Below are positions 19,395-28,759 of a stretch of DNA of 64,000 nucleotides, piece by piece. The position numbers were made by a program, and so were the translations under genes. Numbering within the stretch: the first letter of the stretch is position 1; every line of letters starts with the position of its first letter. This DNA is from an uncultured Acidobacteriota bacterium (GTDB lineage Bacteria > Acidobacteriota > CAIWXX01): positions 111,424-175,423 of the forward strand of contig CAIWXX010000078.1 in the NCBI GenBank assembly GCA_903916735.1, given 5' to 3'. The notes below the pieces were generated by a model. The model saw only the letters and a list, made by a program, of their open reading frames with translations, was not told the origin of the DNA and did no database searches.

Positions 19395-20411
19395 ATGACT
19401 GAGCGATTGCTTCCGACCGCGAATGAAGACGAGCGAGCGTTCGAGGAAGGGCTGCGTCCGCGGCGGCTCACCGAGTATGTCGGGCAGACCCGCATCGTCG
19501 AAAATCTCCGCGTCTACATTAAGGCCGCTCTCATGCGATCCGAACACCTGGATCATGCCCTTTTCCACGGGCCGCCCGGGCTGGGCAAAACGACACTGGC
19601 TTATATCATGGCCGAAGAACTGGGCGTGCCGATTCGATGCACGACCGGCCCAGCATTAGAGAAAACCGGCGACCTTGCCGCCATTCTCACGAATCTGGAA
19701 GAACGTGCCGTGCTTTTTATCGACGAGATCCATCGCCTGCACCCGGCGATCGAAGAGATGCTTTATCCGGCTCTGGAAGACTTCCATCTTGACCTCATCA
19801 TCGGACAAGGGCCATCCGCCCGCAACGTGCGACTCATCCTCAAGAAATTTACTCTCATCGGCGCGACGACTCGTATCGGGCTTCTGACGTCGCCGCTGCA
19901 ATCGCGTTTCGGGATAATCGAACGGCTGGGTTATTACTCCTTCAAGGAGCTGTCATCCATTATTCAGCGGTCTGCCAGGATTCTTGCAGTCGAAGTGACT
20001 TCGGAAGGAGCAGAAGAAATCGCTATTCGCGCACGCGGCACCCCTCGCATCGCAAACCGGCTGCTGAGGCGTGTCCGCGATTTCGCGACAGTGAGTGGGA
20101 CAGCCCTCATCGATCGGAAGGCAGCGCACGAAGCTCTCGAACGTCTCGGCATCGATCGCAATGGTTTTGATGAAATCGACATGAAGATTCTTGAAACGGT
20201 TGTCAGGACTTTCAGCGGCAAACCCGTCGGCCTGAAATCGATCGCCGTGGCCGTCGGCGAGAATCCCGATACGATCGAGGACGTTTATGAACCATATTTG
20301 ATTCAGAACGGTTTTCTCAGCCGCACGCCCAAGGGCAGGGTCGCTACTGAAAAGGCGTTCAAATATTTTGGGGCCTTGCCACCCAAGACTCAAGTTGGCC
20401 TCTTCGACTAA
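19395..20411 (+). CDS. ruvB: Holliday junction branch-migration ATPase RuvB
   Basis: 338 residues. AAA+ motor with Walker A GPPGLGKTT near residue 60, Walker B LFIDEIHRL, sensor 1 IGATTRIGLLTSPL, and arginine-finger region. The N terminus RPRRLTEYVGQ and the winged-helix C terminus (PYLIQNGFLSRTPKGRVAT) are those of RuvB. It is the third gene of the ruvC-ruvA-ruvB run. The GC-rich ribosome site is not obvious, but the start gives the expected family N terminus. Confidence 0.97.
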   Translation: MTERLLPTANEDERAFEEGLRPRRLTEYVGQTRIVENLRVYIKAALMRSEHLDHALFHGPPGLGKTTLAYIMAEELGVPIRCTTGPALEKTGDLAAILTNLEERAVLFIDEIHRLHPAIEEMLYPALEDFHLDLIIGQGPSARNVRLILKKFTLIGATTRIGLLTSPLQSRFGIIERLGYYSFKELSSIIQRSARILAVEVTSEGAEEIAIRARGTPRIANRLLRRVRDFATVSGTALIDRKAAHEALERLGIDRNGFDEIDMKILETVVRTFSGKPVGLKSIAVAVGENPDTIEDVYEPYLIQNGFLSRTPKGRVATEKAFKYFGALPPKTQVGLFD

Positions 20412-20494
20412 CGGATCGATTCGTTGGAAGAAGGACTTTTCGGTGTCCCTCGCAATTGTCTTTTTTCCTGGACGGTGACATGAATAAAGGACAG

Positions 20495-20522
20495 TTGATT
20501 ATTCCATTAACTTATTCATAAT
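20495..20522 (+). promoter_or_regulatory. Promoter for the FecR-domain gene
   Basis: TTGATT (20495-20500) and CATAAT (20517-20522) are separated by 16 A/T-rich bases, in an otherwise GC-rich region and about 85 bases before the gene. GAATAA (20482-20487) and TTATTC (20512-20517) also form a small inverted repeat across it. Confidence 0.5.
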
Positions 20523-20606
20523 AAAGCAGTTAGATCGGAAATGTGCGTGGCACTGAACTTGCAAATAGCGAAGGTGAAGGTGCAGAGAGCCTTCGGGAGG
20601 TGTCAA

Positions 20607-22667
20607 ATGAGAACAGGCAAATGGCTCGCTATGGTTGTAGCCATGCTCCTGGGCCAGGGCATCCTATGCGCCAACCCGGATTACAATTTTGCTCGGATTA
20701 GTTACGTCGAGGGTGGGTTTTATTTACAGCGTGCCGAGAACGCCAATACCGGTGAAGTCGGGGTTAATACTCCAGTTGGATCCGGCGATTCTCTCTGGAC
20801 TGAAAATGGGGCTCGGCTGGAGCTCGAATTTGAAGCAGGCAATTTTCTGCGCCTTGATCAGAACAGCCGCATTGAAATTCGATCGATAAGCGGTACGAGC
20901 ACGGTTGGGCTGCAGGGGGGGAGTGTGTACCTCGATTTGCAGATGCCACGGCAATTCAGAGTCGATACCCCGATTGCATCCATGGATTTCCTAGAGGGCG
21001 GCATTTATCGCATCGATATGGATCGAGGGGGCACTGTTTTTCTGACTGTTTACCAGGGATCTGCTGAAGCCAGGAACGATGCCGGCTCTATTGTCGTTCG
21101 ATCGGGGCAGCAGACTCAGATTGCTGCCGGCCGTGTCCCTTCCTATCCCGGACCGTTCGACATGGGCAGACGCGATTCATTCGATGATTTCCAGAACGCT
21201 CGAATCGGATCGATGGATAACAGCAATGATCAGCAGGACTATCTGCCGGCTCAGGTCGCCGGATACGGATCAGAGCTGAACTCTAACGGACGTTGGTCTT
21301 ACGTCAGCCCCTATGGGTACGTCTGGGCGCCTGATGGCGTTGCAACCGATTGGCGTCCCTATCGCGACGGTTATTGGGATTACGTGCCGGGATGCGGTTG
21401 GACCTGGATCTCTTACGAACCATGGGGTTGGGCGCCTTATCACTATGGCCGGTGGGATTTCACTTTGGGAATCGGATGGTTCTGGATTCCCGGATCGGTG
21501 TGGGGACCTGCATGGGTGAGCTGGTCTAACTGGGGCGATTACCTCGGTTGGTGCCCGCTCAATTGGTACGATCGTCCCGTGGTTTGCGCGAATAATTATT
21601 ACGGCAACTGGTGGGGCGATAATTGGGTCTCGAATCCTGATTATCGGAGCTGGACATTCATTCCGAAAGAAAGAATTGGGGGGCGCGACATCGCCCGCGT
21701 CGCTCTTGGGGAAAACCAGGTGCGCGCGATCAATCGGATCACCATCAATAAAGAGCCCATCAACATCACGCCGAAGGTGATCACGACGAGGACTCCCATC
21801 AAAGGTGGAGACATCATCAGGGATTACTCCGGAGGTGGATCGAATACAATTCGGAAAATCGATGGGAGCGGATTGTCGACAGGCGGCTCCAATACCATTC
21901 GGCGGATCGATGGACCAGGCGGCACGAACAACATCGTCCCACGAATTGAACCAGCCAATGGTCCGACGATCCGGCGAGACGGCGGGCAGGAACAGAATAT
22001 CATCCATGTCGGCCCCAAGCCTGAATCGCCGGCCATCAAGCGTGACCAGGGCGGCGACAACCGTGCGATCTATGTCACACCGAAAGGAACTCCCGGTGCG
22101 AAGCCCGGTTCCAATACGATCAATCGGGATGGCAACCAGGATCAGAATGCCAATCGTCCCGGCACAAAAAACAATGTGTATCAACCTCGCGACTATAGCT
22201 CCAACAATTCCTCCGGGAACCACGTTTACTACATCCCAGCCACGCCACGAAGTGGAAACACAAATCGAGTCCCGGATGATACTGGATCAAACGGATTCCG
22301 CAGCTACGATGACAGTGGGAGATCCCCCTGGAGCAACACCAATCCTCTGACGATTTATCGCAGCCCTGAAGAGAGAAGCTACGACAATGCGCCTTATTCA
22401 GTTGGACGCGACAAGATCACTCCGGGCAATGACAAATCACTCTGGGGCAAAGTTTATGACCAGTACCAATCCAGAAACAGCACTGGTTCCTACAGCAGGC
22501 CATCGGGGAATTCATATACCCCGAGGAGTGGGCCGTCATCGAGTGGTGGCAGCGGTGGGTTCTCTCAGTCCTCAGGGTCGCGAACGGCTTCGCCGGCACC
22601 ATCCCATCAAGCGCCCTCGCCCAGCGCGCCAACTCACGACAGCGGGAATAAAGTTGAAAAGCACTAA
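20607..22667 (+). CDS. Exported FecR-domain protein with Trp-rich (DUF6600-like) middle and low-complexity tail
   Basis: 686 residues from the ATG at 20607, which has GGGAGG six bases upstream. A signal peptide (residues 1-22, ending GILCA) leads into a FecR domain (VNTPVGSGDSLWTENGARLE, FLRLDQNSRIEIR, VRSGQQTQIAAGRVPSYPGP). Residues ~225-335 are rich in Trp, Tyr, Gly and Pro, with repeated W-x-P and GYW units (YVWAPDGVATDWRPY, GWTWISYEPWGWAPYHYGRW), as in the DUF6600 group. The last ~300 residues are low-complexity, with Asn, Ser, Gly, Pro and repeats of the type SNTIRxIDG. It is probably a periplasmic or surface protein of unknown role. It is monocistronic, with its own promoter and terminator. 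Confidence 0.85.
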   Translation: MRTGKWLAMVVAMLLGQGILCANPDYNFARISYVEGGFYLQRAENANTGEVGVNTPVGSGDSLWTENGARLELEFEAGNFLRLDQNSRIEIRSISGTSTVGLQGGSVYLDLQMPRQFRVDTPIASMDFLEGGIYRIDMDRGGTVFLTVYQGSAEARNDAGSIVVRSGQQTQIAAGRVPSYPGPFDMGRRDSFDDFQNARIGSMDNSNDQQDYLPAQVAGYGSELNSNGRWSYVSPYGYVWAPDGVATDWRPYRDGYWDYVPGCGWTWISYEPWGWAPYHYGRWDFTLGIGWFWIPGSVWGPAWVSWSNWGDYLGWCPLNWYDRPVVCANNYYGNWWGDNWVSNPDYRSWTFIPKERIGGRDIARVALGENQVRAINRITINKEPINITPKVITTRTPIKGGDIIRDYSGGGSNTIRKIDGSGLSTGGSNTIRRIDGPGGTNNIVPRIEPANGPTIRRDGGQEQNIIHVGPKPESPAIKRDQGGDNRAIYVTPKGTPGAKPGSNTINRDGNQDQNANRPGTKNNVYQPRDYSSNNSSGNHVYYIPATPRSGNTNRVPDDTGSNGFRSYDDSGRSPWSNTNPLTIYRSPEERSYDNAPYSVGRDKITPGNDKSLWGKVYDQYQSRNSTGSYSRPSGNSYTPRSGPSSSGGSGGFSQSSGSRTASPAPSHQAPSPSAPTHDSGNKVEKH

Positions 22668-22701
22668 AACGACAATTCAATAAGCCGAAAAAAATCGGGC
22701 A

Positions 22702-22740
22702 GCCGGGGGAGGGCGAGCTCACCCGGCCCTTTTTGTTTTT
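22702..22740 (+). terminator. Rho-independent terminator, possibly two-way
   Basis: GCCGGG (22702-22707) pairs with CCCGGC (22722-22727) and is followed by a T-rich tract (22730-22740). On the minus strand the same stem is followed by ATTTTTTTCGG, so it could end transcription from both sides. Confidence 0.75.
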
Positions 22741-22853
22741 AATAGCCGCCACCGCCCGGATCATCATCGCTGTCGAAGAACCCGGTCGATCTGCGCTAGC
22801 GGCCTTTCCAGTGACGATGATAGGACGTGAACTGGTTGCCTGCGCTTTGTCAT
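22739..22853 (-). pseudogene. Possible remnant of a small minus-strand gene
   Basis: A minus-strand ATG (22853) has AAAGAGGA eight bases upstream, but its frame stops after 29 codons. The neighbouring frame reads SAGNQFTSYHRHWKGR, an in-frame TAG, then RRSTGFFDSDDDPGGGGY and TAA (22739-22741) right at the two-way terminator. The composition of the second frame looks like protein, so this may be a small gene broken by a frameshift and a stop. No family is recognised, and the call is weak. Confidence 0.25.
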
Positions 22854-23068
22854 GTCTATGTCCTCTTTCTTCTCCGAAGAAATTTGATTTGAATGGCGAC
22901 TGAGTCCACTGGGAGATGAATGCCGGGTTTTTTTGCCAGCCCCAGATATGCGTCGGCAAACCGCTTTTTTTTTACCTGCTCTTGTGTTACGTTCGAGCAA
23001 GAACAGCCGGAGGCTTTTACGTGAAGATTTCCTCTGAACGAATGTAAGTTGGTCACCGCGTATTGACG
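22854..23068. other. Intergenic DNA before recN
   Basis: About 215 bases with several homopolymer runs (for example a run of nine T near 22966). No gene or clear promoter was found; recN has no strong ribosome site. Confidence 0.4.
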
Positions 23069-24754
23069 ATGCTGATACACCTGCGTGTTGAGAATATCGC
23101 GATCATTGAATCGCTGGCCATTGAGTTCGGATCCGGGTTGAACCTTCTCACTGGAGAAACCGGCGCCGGGAAATCCATCATTGTCGACTCGGTCGGGCTG
23201 CTATTGGGCGCTCGTGCGACGCCTGAAATCATCAGAGCCGGCGCTGAAATCGCTTCTGTTGAAGCCGAGTTCATGGTGTCTCAAACGGAATCCCACCTGC
23301 ATGAACTCTTGGAAAAGCACGACATTGAGCTCGAAGAGGGCTCGCGAATTTTGCTCAGGCGCGATGTCGGTGAAAAGCGATCCCGTGCCTATGTGCAAGG
23401 GCGATCTGTTCCATTGGCCACATTGCGCGATTTCGCCGCCGGCCTCGTCACCATCCACGGGCAAAATGAACATCAAGCGCTCTTCGACGCCTCGTCACAC
23501 CTTCAGTTGCTGGATCTCTTCGGGCGAAATGAAAATGTCGCCGCCGATGTCTCCGCTTTCGCCAGGACCGGGCGATTGGCTCAGGAGGCTCTTGCACGCA
23601 TTGAACTGAGAATGGGCGAGGTCGCAAAGAGAAGGGATTATCTGGAATTCCTGGTGCAGGACATACGGGGAGCCGGATTGACGGCCGGAGAAGAGGAATC
23701 GTTGCGCAACGAGAAATATCGTTTGCTCAACGCTGAAAAGATCAGGACGCTGGCAACGGCCGCAACAGAAGGGCTCTACGAAGCTGAAGGATCAGCCGTG
23801 GAACGACTGGCCGCTGCACGAAAATGCGTGGATGAGCTTGCTCGCATCGATCTCACACTCGCTCCCATTTTCACACAGCTCGGGGAGGTCGCCGATACTT
23901 TGCAGGAAATCAGCAGGATGCTTGCAGATGTGGCCGCCGCTGCAGAAGCCGACCCGGCACGCCTCGACGCCATCGAAGAGCGACTCTACGCAATTGAAAA
24001 ACTCAAGAAAAAATACGGGCCGGACATCCCTGCCATCCTGATGGCGCTGGAGGAATCCGAGGCCGAACTTCAAACCATCAGCAGGCTCCACATCGATGCT
24101 CGGGAGGCTCAAGATCATCTGAAAGAGGCCCGAGCTGCGTATCAAAAGGCAGCCGATGAACTAAGCGGAAAACGGCATGAGGCCGCCGAGAAGCTTTCGC
24201 GTTCACTCCGGAAACAGCTCGGCGAATTGGCCATGCCTTCGGTGCAATTCGAAGTTAGATTCCTAGCGGTGGTCGATAACCGATTCGACGAGAGCGGAAA
24301 TGAGTCAGCGGAGTTTTACATATCGCCAAATCCCGGCGAACCGATTCGGCCGCTGGCCCTCATCGCATCAGGAGGCGAACTGTCGCGCATCATGCTGGCC
24401 CTGCGCAATGCGGCCAGCGATGGAGGCACGGATCGGACTCTCATTTTTGATGAAATCGACGCTGGGATCGGAGGTCCGACGGCCGAGGTGGTTGGACGAA
24501 AACTCTATTCCGTCGCTCGAAAGCAACAGGTCTTGTGCGTCACGCACCTGCCTCAGATCGCGGCCTTTGGTGAACACCATCTGGCAGTCGCAAAAACCGT
24601 GCAGAGTGGGCGCACGGTGGCTCGTGTCATCAAGCTTGACGCCGAAGGCCGGATTCAGGAAATCGCCCGAATGATGGGAAGCGCCGAGCCATCCTCGACC
24701 GCCTTGCGCCATGCCCGGGAAATTCTTGACAAAGCATCCAACCGCCAAGAATAG
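23069..24754 (+). CDS. recN: DNA repair protein RecN
   Basis: 561 residues from the ATG at 23069; a TTG two codons earlier is less likely. SMC-like ATPase with Walker A LTGETGAGKSIIVD near residue 30, a long coiled-coil middle (roughly residues 150-370), and C-terminal signature GGELSRIMLALR, Walker B TLIFDEIDAGIGG and THLPQIAAF. RecN acts early at double-strand breaks and promotes recombination. It is the only gene in this stretch between the FecR gene and the phosphodiesterase-like gene, and it lies near the ruv genes, which serve the same pathway. Confidence 0.97.
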   Translation: MLIHLRVENIAIIESLAIEFGSGLNLLTGETGAGKSIIVDSVGLLLGARATPEIIRAGAEIASVEAEFMVSQTESHLHELLEKHDIELEEGSRILLRRDVGEKRSRAYVQGRSVPLATLRDFAAGLVTIHGQNEHQALFDASSHLQLLDLFGRNENVAADVSAFARTGRLAQEALARIELRMGEVAKRRDYLEFLVQDIRGAGLTAGEEESLRNEKYRLLNAEKIRTLATAATEGLYEAEGSAVERLAAARKCVDELARIDLTLAPIFTQLGEVADTLQEISRMLADVAAAAEADPARLDAIEERLYAIEKLKKKYGPDIPAILMALEESEAELQTISRLHIDAREAQDHLKEARAAYQKAADELSGKRHEAAEKLSRSLRKQLGELAMPSVQFEVRFLAVVDNRFDESGNESAEFYISPNPGEPIRPLALIASGGELSRIMLALRNAASDGGTDRTLIFDEIDAGIGGPTAEVVGRKLYSVARKQQVLCVTHLPQIAAFGEHHLAVAKTVQSGRTVARVIKLDAEGRIQEIARMMGSAEPSSTALRHAREILDKASNRQE

Positions 24755-24940
24755 TTGAGCAACGAGAATGCATGAATTAAGAGGTCCTGAACGGCTCGAT
24801 ATTGAAGTGCGGAGGAGCACTAAGACAGAGAAGTCATCGACTTTCCCTGCCATCTCTCCTCGGCCCCTTTGCTATCTTCAACCTCCAACGCCATCGCCAA
24901 AGATCCATCCTTTGTATGAAATCGCCGCCGGAGGGAATCG

Positions 24941-26677
24941 ATGAAGCGCATCGCTCAGCTGCTGTCATGTGCATTCGCCACGTCGCTTCTCTTTACAGCT
25001 GTCCTCGTGCAACTCTGCCATATCCTGAACCAGGAAGCATCCTGGTCCACGTTCAAGCTCTTTCGACTCGGCTGGACCATTTACTGGCCTTACGGGTGTG
25101 CGCCCCTTCTAGCAACCATCCTGGGATTCTATCTGGTTCAATTCCTCCAGGGCCGATCTCTCCGGTTGTGGTGGCTTTCTGTTCCGGTTCTGACATGGTC
25201 TTTCGCCGTGGTTGGAAGTTTGACAGCGTTGCTTTTTCTAAGAAACGCCGTGCTCTATCGGGCGTTTCTTTCTCCGGCCGACTCCACGGGGCTCATCGGT
25301 GCTTTGAGTTGCTGGGCGCTGTTCACTTTGACGATGGTATTGGTCGGCACATATGATCATTTCTTTCCCAAGGCGAGGTGGAGGCGGGTTGGCATCATTC
25401 TTCCTTGTGCTGTCCTGATCGTGTTCTCGATGCCGGTCGGCATCTCTCATCAACAGCGTCGCCCCCCGCCGCGACAGTCGTATATGCAGGCGGCTGAGCC
25501 GGCCCCAACACACGGTCGCCTGATTCTCATCGGCCTCGAAGGTGGATCTCTGAACTACATCCTCCCACTCATCTCTCAAGGGCGGCTGCCCAATTTCCAG
25601 ACACTGCTTCACCATGGAGCCGGTGGGCGAATGCAGACTCTCATACCAGCCCAATCGCGCCCGCTCTGGGCCACGGTTTTCACTGGAAAGCCTCCTGCTG
25701 TCCACGGCGTGACAAGTGAGTACTGGTATCATTTTCCAAAAGCCGACATTGCTTTCAGCCTTCTTCCGCGAACATTATTTTTCCAGTCCGTTCTTGAACG
25801 AACCGGTGCGCTGGTTGTCGAAGCCCCACCTGCTTTTGAAAGGGGGGCGCTGTGCTATTGGGATTTTTTCAAGAGGGATAATGGGCTCTCGGCGGGCATC
25901 GTTGATCTCTGGTCGCCGGTCCGACGCCTTCACGGGTTTCAATCAGGCAACCCGCTCTTTCCTGATACGACTCCGTACCTGCCTCCCGAGATGGAATCGC
26001 GGGCTCGGGCAATCGCCGCTGAATCAGAAGTGGCGGCGAAAAGCCGAGTTGAAAAGCTGCTCGGAGGTGTCTCTGTGCCGGCGGAGGACCAGTGGAAGAA
26101 AGAGCTGTGCATCCGCGCCATCTGGGGCGATGAATGCGCCAGGAGAATTGCTGACTGTCTCAATACCGACGTGACGGCCGTGCGACTGCGGGGCCTGGAT
26201 ATGACGAGTCATTATTTTCCTGCGAGTTTCGCCGGTGATATCTACAGCCCCATCGATCAATCAGAGATGGCATTCGATCGTGTGGTCGAGCAGTATTATG
26301 GGTTTTACGATGAGATCATTGGTACCTACCTCTCTGCACTTCCTCCCGATGCACTCCTCTGCGTCATTTCCGTTCATGGCATGGACCCTCTGCCTGCATG
26401 GCGCCGACTGATTGAAATCCTTCAGAACAGGCCGCCACCCGTCGGAGGCCATGAACGAGGGCCTGACGGATTCATTTATTTTTACGGCAACTGCATCGCA
26501 CCCGGCGCTTCAGTGGATCAGGCATCTGTTTACAGCTTGCTCCCGACGCTTCTCTATTACCAGGGGCTGCCGGTTGGATTGGATATGGAAGGTGATATTT
26601 TGCTGGATGTCTTTTCACGTGCTTTCAAGGAAACGCATCCAGCCAGCTATATCCCGACTCACGAAATAGCCCCGTAA
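24941..26677 (+). CDS. Membrane-anchored phosphodiesterase-like protein, probably catalytically altered
   Basis: 578 residues. GGAGGG precedes the ATG. The first ~165 residues hold four to five membrane segments; the rest is an alkaline-phosphatase-superfamily domain of the type I phosphodiesterase group (LPNFQTLLHHGAGGR, PLWATVFTGKPPAVHGV). Metal-binding positions look changed. The usual GLDGADW is GLEGGSL, and the usual SDHG near the end is SVHG, whereas the related protein at 45140-47338 keeps both. The nucleophile region (PAQSRPLW) and a late His (GGHERGPDG) remain. It may have lost hydrolysis and act as a binding or regulatory protein. The substrate is unknown. It lies downstream of recN with no clear partner. 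Confidence 0.75.
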   Translation: MKRIAQLLSCAFATSLLFTAVLVQLCHILNQEASWSTFKLFRLGWTIYWPYGCAPLLATILGFYLVQFLQGRSLRLWWLSVPVLTWSFAVVGSLTALLFLRNAVLYRAFLSPADSTGLIGALSCWALFTLTMVLVGTYDHFFPKARWRRVGIILPCAVLIVFSMPVGISHQQRRPPPRQSYMQAAEPAPTHGRLILIGLEGGSLNYILPLISQGRLPNFQTLLHHGAGGRMQTLIPAQSRPLWATVFTGKPPAVHGVTSEYWYHFPKADIAFSLLPRTLFFQSVLERTGALVVEAPPAFERGALCYWDFFKRDNGLSAGIVDLWSPVRRLHGFQSGNPLFPDTTPYLPPEMESRARAIAAESEVAAKSRVEKLLGGVSVPAEDQWKKELCIRAIWGDECARRIADCLNTDVTAVRLRGLDMTSHYFPASFAGDIYSPIDQSEMAFDRVVEQYYGFYDEIIGTYLSALPPDALLCVISVHGMDPLPAWRRLIEILQNRPPPVGGHERGPDGFIYFYGNCIAPGASVDQASVYSLLPTLLYYQGLPVGLDMEGDILLDVFSRAFKETHPASYIPTHEIAP

Positions 26678-26820
26678 TTCTGCATCTGGGAAAGCGAATC
26701 GCGCCTGAAGAGACCGCATTGCAGGAAACGCATGGGAACTGAGCAACTCCAAAATCGTGGGCCGGTATTCGTCATTTCATCTTCTTTATCTATGAATCAG
26801 TAGCGCGAAAAAGGCCGCTT

Positions 26821-27678
26821 CTACGACTGTTGTCGAAAAAGAAGAACGACGTACCAATTTGCGCCATGTGGCCAATTGTGGGTCTTTCCCTGACGGGCGG
26901 CAACTCCGACGGAATCCCAGAAATCAAGACATTCTCTCTCGATCGTCTTCCAGTCAGGCGATTCGCCGACAAAAGTCAGGATCCTGAGGCGTCCAGCGGA
27001 ATCCACCGGAGGCAGAGCGCCAGGATCTTTCGTATCGTGTTCGAACATCGCCGCGACCATCTTTTCCGCATTCTCAGCAAGACGTGGATCTCGTTTCAGA
27101 ATCGGACGATGACACGCCGTACGAATGGCATCGGCGCGAGAGAGCACCTGCGCAACGAGAGCGGTTGGACCGGCTCGAGGAATGATTCGGACAAAAATCT
27201 GAGTCAGGAAAACCCGATTGTCTCCAGAAGCGGTTCCGACGCCGATATGCGTATAATCGGGATTGAGGATATTCTCGCGGTGCCCCGGGCTCGCCATAAA
27301 GCCCACATGAATTGAGTCGGCATCGTACCCTTCGGCGACGTTCTCTCCCGATTCGCTGAAGAGGAATGAGACACCCCGAAGGCGATCGATCGAAGAACCC
27401 GTGGTCGGCGAATCATGGAAGATGTGGTTCAGCGACCGCATTTCGATGGAGTGGAGTCTCGCAATCTCAGCGATCTCGAGCTCTTCCTGGAGTGGAGGAA
27501 GATGATGAGCCCGTCGTTCCCTGGCGACCAGCTCCAATGTTTCAGAAACACACGGATCGGGAGACCGCGCAAGAAGTCGTTGAGCCTGGATGAAAGAAGG
27601 CAAGAGCACCACCAGAACAGCCCACGTGAAACATCGCACCCGGCTGGTACCGCTCGGGGCTGTCTGGCGAATTGTCAT
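26821..27678 (-). CDS. Exported CAP-domain (SCP/PR1-like) protein
   Basis: 285 residues on the minus strand. An N-terminal hydrophobic segment (CFTWAVLVVLLPSFIQAQ) acts as signal peptide or anchor. The CAP domain spans roughly residues 45-170, with ARLHSIEMRSLNHIFHDSP, SESGENVAEG and the signature FMASPGHRENILNPDYTHIG. The two His residues and the Glu of the CAP cavity are in place. A ~110-residue C-terminal part without recognised family follows. CAP proteins are extracytoplasmic and their bacterial roles are mostly unknown. It starts 19 bases after coaD on the same strand and is probably cotranscribed with it. Confidence 0.88.
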   Translation of the reverse strand: MTIRQTAPSGTSRVRCFTWAVLVVLLPSFIQAQRLLARSPDPCVSETLELVARERRAHHLPPLQEELEIAEIARLHSIEMRSLNHIFHDSPTTGSSIDRLRGVSFLFSESGENVAEGYDADSIHVGFMASPGHRENILNPDYTHIGVGTASGDNRVFLTQIFVRIIPRAGPTALVAQVLSRADAIRTACHRPILKRDPRLAENAEKMVAAMFEHDTKDPGALPPVDSAGRLRILTFVGESPDWKTIERECLDFWDSVGVAARQGKTHNWPHGANWYVVLLFRQQS

Positions 27679-27697
27679 GTGAACGCCTTGTGGACGG

Positions 27698-28204
27698 TCA
27701 GCGACTGGTATTCATAAATGGAGGACGGGCCTGCAAGCGGCGTTCGACGCACTCTGGGACAAGCCCCTTCACTGAACCGCCAAACTGGAAGACTTCCTTG
27801 ACGAGACGAGAACTGACATACGAGTAGCTCTCTGAAGGGAGCATGAATAAGGTTTCGATCTGCGGATGGAGTCGGCGGTTCATGAGTGCCATCTGGAATT
27901 CGTACTCGAAATCAGAGACATATCTGATGCCTCGTACGATGACATTCGCTTCTCGGGCGACAGCGTAATCAATCAGAAGGCCATCAAAGCTTTCGACGGT
28001 GATGTTCGAATCCCCCGAATAGAGCTCGCGCAGAATTTCAAGCCGCTCATCCAGGGAAAAGAGCGGTCGCTTGCCGGGATTATGCAGGACGGCAATGATG
28101 AGCCGATCAAAAAGCCTTCTCCCGCGCTCGATGATATCAATATGTCCATTAGTAACAGGATCGTAGGAGCCGGGATAGACCGCCAACAAAGATTTTGTAT
28201 TCAT
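27698..28204 (-). CDS. coaD: Phosphopantetheine adenylyltransferase
   Basis: 168 residues on the minus strand. CoaD joins 4'-phosphopantetheine and ATP to give dephospho-CoA, the fourth step of CoA synthesis. The nucleotidyltransferase motif is complete (YPGSYDPVTNGHIDIIERG, with the TNGH-type HxGH site), as are RGIRYVSDFEYEFQMALMNR and the second motif YSYVSSRLVKEVFQFGGSV. AGAGGAAT lies directly before the ATG. It is the first gene of a two-gene unit with the CAP-domain gene. Confidence 0.97.
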   Translation of the reverse strand: MNTKSLLAVYPGSYDPVTNGHIDIIERGRRLFDRLIIAVLHNPGKRPLFSLDERLEILRELYSGDSNITVESFDGLLIDYAVAREANVIVRGIRYVSDFEYEFQMALMNRRLHPQIETLFMLPSESYSYVSSRLVKEVFQFGGSVKGLVPECVERRLQARPPFMNTSR

Positions 28205-28459
28205 ATTCCTCTAGGACGTCGGTTGAGATTGATGAGTCATTCTTTCTCCTGGCAGCGGAAAAGTGAATATGCAAGGGAATGGAGATCTCCCACCTCATCA
28301 TCAGCATGCCATGAATTGGTATTCATTTATGATTCGCCGTGAAACGCTCCCGTCTGGATTCTACATAAATCCCTGCCAATGGAAAAGCCTTGTCACAGGA
28401 GGTTCAGGATCGACCCTTGCAGAATTCGGAGCCCTCATCTAAAATCCTCGTTCGGTCTC

Positions 28460-28759
28460 ATGAAGAAGATGTTATCTCCTCTAAGTTTTCGAACGCGTCA
28501 GCTGAGTGGCAAGATGCGTCGTTTTCTCAAATGTAAGTTTCCTTCCTTGAACGGCCATGAACCGCGGCGATTCGGGAACTGCAACCGGTGCGGCGCTTGC
28601 TGCAGAATCCTTTACAAATGCCCTTTCCTGATCGAGATCAATGGGCAGCCGGGCTGTTCGATTTATTTACGCCGTCCTGATCAATGTCGGCGATTTCCAG
28701 TTGAAAGTCGCGACATATTGGAGCTTGACAGTGGTTGCACCTATTATTTCCAAGCCTGA
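28460..28759 (+). CDS. YkgJ-type cysteine-cluster (CxxCxxCC) protein
   Basis: About 99 residues. The core NCNRCGACCRILYKCPFL contains the CxxCxxCC cluster that defines the family, thought to chelate zinc or an iron-sulfur cluster. Further cysteines follow in GCSIYLRRPDQCRRFP, and the protein ends near SGCTYYFQA. Starts at 28460, 28469 or 28511 are all possible; none has a strong ribosome site. The function of the family is not established. Its end overlaps the purA start by 29 bases, so the two genes are probably expressed together. Confidence 0.75.
   Translation: MKKMLSPLSFRTRQLSGKMRRFLKCKFPSLNGHEPRRFGNCNRCGACCRILYKCPFLIEINGQPGCSIYLRRPDQCRRFPVESRDILELDSGCTYYFQA

Noticed and set aside
21270..22223. 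Long minus-strand open frame (317 codons) inside the FecR-domain gene
   Set aside because: It mirrors the low-complexity codon pattern of the plus-strand gene; it has no ribosome site and no protein family signs, while the plus strand has a signal peptide and FecR domain.
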